A stretch of DNA of 64,000 nt. It comes from Xiphydria camelus. Taxonomy: Eukaryota; Arthropoda; Insecta; Hymenoptera; Xiphydriidae. The position numbers and the translations under genes were made by a program. The stretch spans positions 24,964,278-25,028,277 of the forward strand of contig OY783194.1 of NCBI GenBank assembly GCA_963678675.1, read 5' to 3'. Positions 39,601 through 45,600 of the stretch are shown here, piece after piece. Below the pieces are notes generated by a model. The model did not search any database and was not told the origin of the DNA. It saw only the letters and a program-made list of their open reading frames with translations. How positions within the stretch are numbered: the first letter of the stretch is position 1; each line of letters opens with the position of its first letter.

Positions 39601-42600
39601 GTCGCGATGGATTTACTAAGGAGCTTAACCTTCAATTGGCGTCGTGGAATCCCTGAGATCGTGATTCAAACGATCGTCAACGTTATACAAAGTGTACAGC
39701 GTCAGTTGGGGATTAAAACGTATAATCTAGCTTTTACTGGAATTACGTAAGTTATATAAAAATACAGAGTACTTCACTCATTGCGGAAAAATGTTATCGC
39801 TGCTCTGGATTTCGGTGAAACTTAGCCTATGGTCTTTGGGGTGATTTTCGAGACGGCTAATCTGTCTCTCATTACAAGCGTATCGTAGAACGGACCGTCC
39901 CGAAAAGGAGGTGCGGGAAAATCCCGACACGCGCGCGCGCGCGCGGCGTAATGTTACACTGATTTATAGCAGGTTGCTCTCACGGGTAGCCGAAGAGAGA
40001 CGAGTGTCTGCTTTGCGGTAAAGAGCGGTCAACATCGCGAACCGTCCGAACCTGATCTCTTCGCGCGGGTCACGGTACATAACAGTTAGATAGATCGACG
40101 GGGCATCCCCTCCGCGCCGCGTTCTATTCGCTGTACTGCGAGTATCCCATAGCAATTGGAAACGCGTTTAACCTGAATCTCGTTGCTCTTCCCAGGGGGC
40201 GCGCGTGAATCGAATACTGCGCGGGCAATACAAAAAGTACTGCAGGTTCTCGTGATCTGTATACGAAATGAGAAGCGAGATGGATAAATTTTACATGCTT
40301 TTATGATTTATCGTCGATTTTTCATTGCACTGACGCGTCAGTCGCGTTCTTATGGAAGAAACTCAGTGGAAAGAGATTTTGAGGATTTTATTATTGTATG
40401 AGAAAGTTTATAATTCGTGAAAAATGAACAAGTGGCGAAGGTCTTTATGAAAAACAAAATTGTCTCGAGGTTTTTACTTGTTTTTGATGTGTGAAAATAA
40501 AAAACTTTCACTAATGGAAGAGATGTGCGAATTTATAACAATTTTCATTATTTAAGTCTTGAAGACGACTAACTTTATCATCGAAGTATGGAATATTTTA
40601 TACATCCAGTCCCGGAAGACAAAATATATCTATAGAATCAATCCTATTGAATTTGTATGCGATCTGTAACAATTGAAATACAGATCGATAGCTAATTTGT
40701 TTTATCGCCATTTATGATACACGATTTTCACCATTATTTTATCATACCTGTTAGATGTACAACTTTGCTTCCGCCGTTTTTCTCGTAAGTCGTCTATAGG
40801 AAAACGGCGGAAGCAAAGTTGGACACCTGACATTCGGGACAAGAGAATATTCAAGTCATTACGCATGCAATAAATGAATGAGTGTAAACGCATTAATTTT
40901 TTTCTTTAAATTTCCCTCAGTGTTTGGTATAGGTATAGTAAGGACGTACAAATTAAGCTCCTCGATTAATTGAATACAAGAGAAGAAAGGTTCTCTCGAA
41001 AAAAAAACGCTTCCGTGATTTTAAGACAAAAATGCCGAACACGCTAGCTTTCGTGATACCGCGGATCCACTATTTTGGGAGCTAATGCCTCGCACTCTTA
41101 ATTCAGTAGTGTATCATTATCTACTTACAGTAGAAACCTTTCGCTGTACCCTACTATATCACACACACGCACCAATTTTAACGGTACCTAACGTGAAATG
41201 TAGGGCCGCGTGAGTGGCCAAAAATCATTCTCCCTCTCCTCACCTTTTTCCCCCTTCTTCTTCCCCGACCTAAAGTCGCGAGAAACCTTATTGCCGTTTG
41301 TCGGCAAGCCGCGAGAGGCGTTAAAAGACCAGTAATATAAATAAGCGCGCGCGGCCGAATAACGGTCCGTGGGCCGGTTTTACTAAAGAAATTTTCAGAG
41401 AAAATAAATTGCCTTCGTGATTGAAAACCCCCCAGAAATCCAGTGGTTGTTTTCATCGATAAATTAACCCTCAATTCGGTCTTTACGTAAAAATATATAC
41501 TTATTTTTAAATTCAATTTGCAATCTCTATACGTATATTCAATATCACACGGAAAAGAAAATAATTATTCGCAAAGTTTTACAAGTTTGTTTCTCTTTAC
41601 GACATTGTGACGTTATCAAAAAAACCAGAGAGATGCGCTTAAGCCAAGCAATGAGTGCGAAAGAGATAAACTTACAGTACGATGACGCAGCAGCATTTTT
41701 AAACATCGTTTTTCAGCTTAAATAATGCCGAAAATGAAAAATGAAAAAATACAGGTTAACTGATTTTATTCGTATTTTTCAAACCAGCAATAAAAAAATG
41801 GTATTATATCATAGACTTCTGGTTGTTCTATTATATTTACGAATCTCCAAAACTTAGAATACGTACACTAAGAAAAAAATTTGTTTGATCAAAATAAACG
41901 TATTTTTGAATAGTCCTAAGAGCATATTTATTCGATTCGAATAAATACTGATTTGATGCGAATAATGTTCAACCAAATCAATGACATTTGTGTACTTCCG
42001 ATCGATATTCATTCTAATCGAATAAATATACCCTTAGGACTATCCAAAAAATAATACGTTTATTTCGATGAAGCAAGTTTTTTTTCAGTATAGTTTAGGG
42101 TGGAAAAGTACAATTGAAAAACTTCGTCAGTGATGAAAAATTCCCAATGTTGGAAGAGAAACGAGCCCGGATCCTTGTTTTAAGCATGCGAAACATTTGT
42201 AATTAATAACTATTTTTGTCTCACATGTGTGTGTGTGTGTGTGTGTTTTTTGCCTCGACCTATAAATCCTCGCGAGATGCCTTTTAAGTACGCGCGTGCA
42301 AAAAAAAAAGCGTGGAAACGCTGAATTTGAATGCCCGATGACTGGAGGATTCGTCTTATGAAATATTGTTGGCCACAATTCGTTCGTAAGCTCGACGTGG
42401 TCTATTAATAATATGATGTGAGAGGGAGAACTCGTTTAGTTAATCTTAATTTTACGAATATGCACACTTCAAAAGTGAAGAAAAATTATTTAGTTGAGGC
42501 TTCGACAAAATTATTCTTTCCACATATTTTATAACGTGAAATATTTTTAGATTCGTTATGACTTAATTTTTTTTTTAAACACGTGACAAAGTAACCCCAA

Positions 42601-45600
42601 ATTAAGGTGATCAAAGAGAAATATATTCGAGTTCGCGCGTCGACTGGCGAGAAACAATTAAATTCATGGACATTAATTATACCCGATCCGACAAGGCGTG
42701 TAACTAATTTAGATGGCGAACGATTTCAAATTAAGGAAGCCGATCGTTATTAATCGCTAACCTTTACCGGCGGCTTTGTGGACCACGCGCCTTTCGGCCA
42801 TAGAGTCATTAGATTATAGGATATTAGTCAAATCGGTCGAAATATTCCTCACTTTTTTTACTTATAAATTCAGCCAAAATGAAGACTCGAAGAACATTTT
42901 AATCGAGTCTACATGATTTATTTAAAATGTGATTTCATAAAAAAATATATTATAAGGAACTCCATAGTGTACGATATTTATTGTTAACATTTACTTTACA
43001 GAATATTACTTTGGCTGTATTACAGTATATTTTCCCATGAATTTAAGACCTTATAAGGACTCCATATAACAAAACATATTGTTCAGAATTATATAACACG
43101 TCATATATTTTGAGCAATCATATATGTTACTATATAATATAATCACGAAAGTCAATCTTTAAAAAAATTTGACATCCATCACAGGTTGATAGCTGATTAA
43201 TGCGATTTAATAATACCTAATTATATCTTCTATCAAATAAAATTTTAACGAGTCATCACCTGGCAACACTTCACAGTCGTAGGTACATATGTCGTGGGTG
43301 TCACGATCCAAAAAAATCTAAGCCATAATAAAAAAAATAGTTGGTAAACACCTACAGTTAATTTAATTTATCTCGTCGCGAACCGGTTTGAAACGTCACT
43401 TCAGAAATGAAGAAGTATCCGTGAAATTTGTTTAGCTAATTAATGAGAATTCCTGAGACCACCGTGCATCGTGCCGGCCTCCCGTCCGGCTTAACAACTC
43501 CAAAGGTGGAACTCGTTTAACCAATCGGATTAACTCCGAGAACGACGTGCTATCGACACCTCGCGACACGTGTTTAATATACATATATGTATGTATAGCA
43601 TGTAACGTGTGTAAGATTACGATAATGGGCGTAGTCTCGTTTCGTTTTATAAATCAATAATATAATCACGGTTCATGCATTTCATATTTGAAACTTGGGC
43701 CAATTTTAGTGGTGTTAATATTTAACGAGATAAACAGTCGATACTTAAGTTGTGTGGGCAAATTTTTCAGTCGTCATTGAAACTACTACAGAGTATCTAA
43801 AATATGATTCGTAAGGCAAATAACACATTTGCGAGAAAAGGTAAAATTATATAATTCATGTCTTAATCCCTTTGTGACCCGTTATCTTCAGTAATATATT
43901 ATTTAGGGAAAAGGTCAAATTTATAATCCATTTCTTAATCTCTTTGTGACCTATTATACTTATTATCGGTAATATATAATATTATGTGAGAGAAAGGAGA
44001 AATTATAATTTATATCTTAATTCCTTTGCGACCCATTATGCTTATTATTATTAATATATTATTTAAGGGAAAGGAAACATTATAATTATTATCAGTAATA
44101 CACCGAGATAAATTTACAGGTCGTACTGCAATTAGTATAGCTATGATAGTTATGCTTTAAGGCGAAATGGGGTTAATTAGATACACGTAGTATAGGTAAA
44201 TACAGCAATACACCAAATACTAGCAAGAGCAATACATACTGCCAAAGTAACTATTCTTATATTAATAAACTACTAGCATTGCCGTACAATCTATAAACAT
44301 TCTCTCAGTGTATATTACGCAAATTCGATGTAACTTTTTATACCAAATCCAACTCGTCATGTTTATCGAAGAAGTCTTTGATCAAATTAAGACTGAACGT
44401 GGATTAAAAAAAGAGTAATAAAAATCTGTGAAAAAAAAAAATTTTAAACATCCTATCCGATAATAAATCTTTCCTTCGTGTAAATTTGCATTCGATCTGT
44501 TCTTTTCTAGGCACATAATCCGCATTTTTTTAATTACCTACGCGCTTCTCATTTGCATTGCCACGGCAGATTGGCTCTACGAATTTCTCACGCGCGCGCG
44601 ATATATACCTATATATAGATTCTACAAATTTAGTCTCTTCGTGTTTACGTCGCTGCGCGGCCTCAACCCAAAGCATCGACGGTCATTAAATAACCATTTT
44701 ACCGGCGATCGAGGGATTCCAATTATTCAAATAACCGCGAGATCCAGTAGCATCAGTCAGTTCGTTGCCCATGATCAGCGATTATCATGCGCACTCGCTC
44801 GCGGTATTTAAACGCTAAAATTGGCGAGGTGACACGCCATGAGCTCGCCGAGGTGTGACACACGAAACGCTCGAGCGAACAGGTGATTTTCGCACGAGTG
44901 GGTGCCGATATTTGCGAAACGTTGGAATAACTTTGATTGGCGAGTCCCATGAGAGAACAGGAAGCGGTATGTCAGAATCGTACATACGTGAAGCTATAAA
45001 ATTACTTTCTGGTACAGTCACGAAGACTTGAAAGTAAACACGTTGTAGGTACGCGTGCAGTGTCTAATTGCGTAATATCATAAAACAGCCGATAGCCAAA
45101 CTGCAATATACGAGCTATTAAAACGAATGGCATCGATTTATCGTTATAGCGCGATTAGGAACGTTCAAAAAAGTTCGAGAAACGCTCTCATTTAATTCCC
45201 AATTACTTCTATCCAGCGAAATTAACTGTAAACCGTTTAACACGATCGATAACACACCGGAAATGGGTTTCAGCAAAGTATCATGACTATAGAAATTTAT
45301 CAATCAACTATCAACACGTTGACTGTCCCCATGAGGAATTTGCTCCATCCCCCGACGTCCAAAAATGAAATCATCATGCCTACGGCAATGGCAAATGAAT
45401 CACATATGTCTCATGGACGTATAGCGATGTTTCCGTATGAATCATATGTGACTCATGGGACACAGTCAACGCGTTAAATCATAAAATGACAGGATCTCTC
45501 AACGTGTATGAATATCCTTTTTTTCTGCATTACAGGAGATACCCCCGCGTCATTCCTCGCTAGATCAGCCGTCCAGAACAGCGAGGAATCAATTCCCAAG

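Larger units (their letters stand above)
31290..45535 (+). other. Intron 2 (14.2 kb), phase 0
   Basis: The intron runs from GTGAGTCTGCG at 31290 to TGCATTACAG at 45535. The frame stays open for 71 codons past the donor, to a TAA at 31503-31505, so intron retention would give a BTB-only product. The remainder contains the serial palindromes at 38606-39851 and other repeats. Confidence 0.9.
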
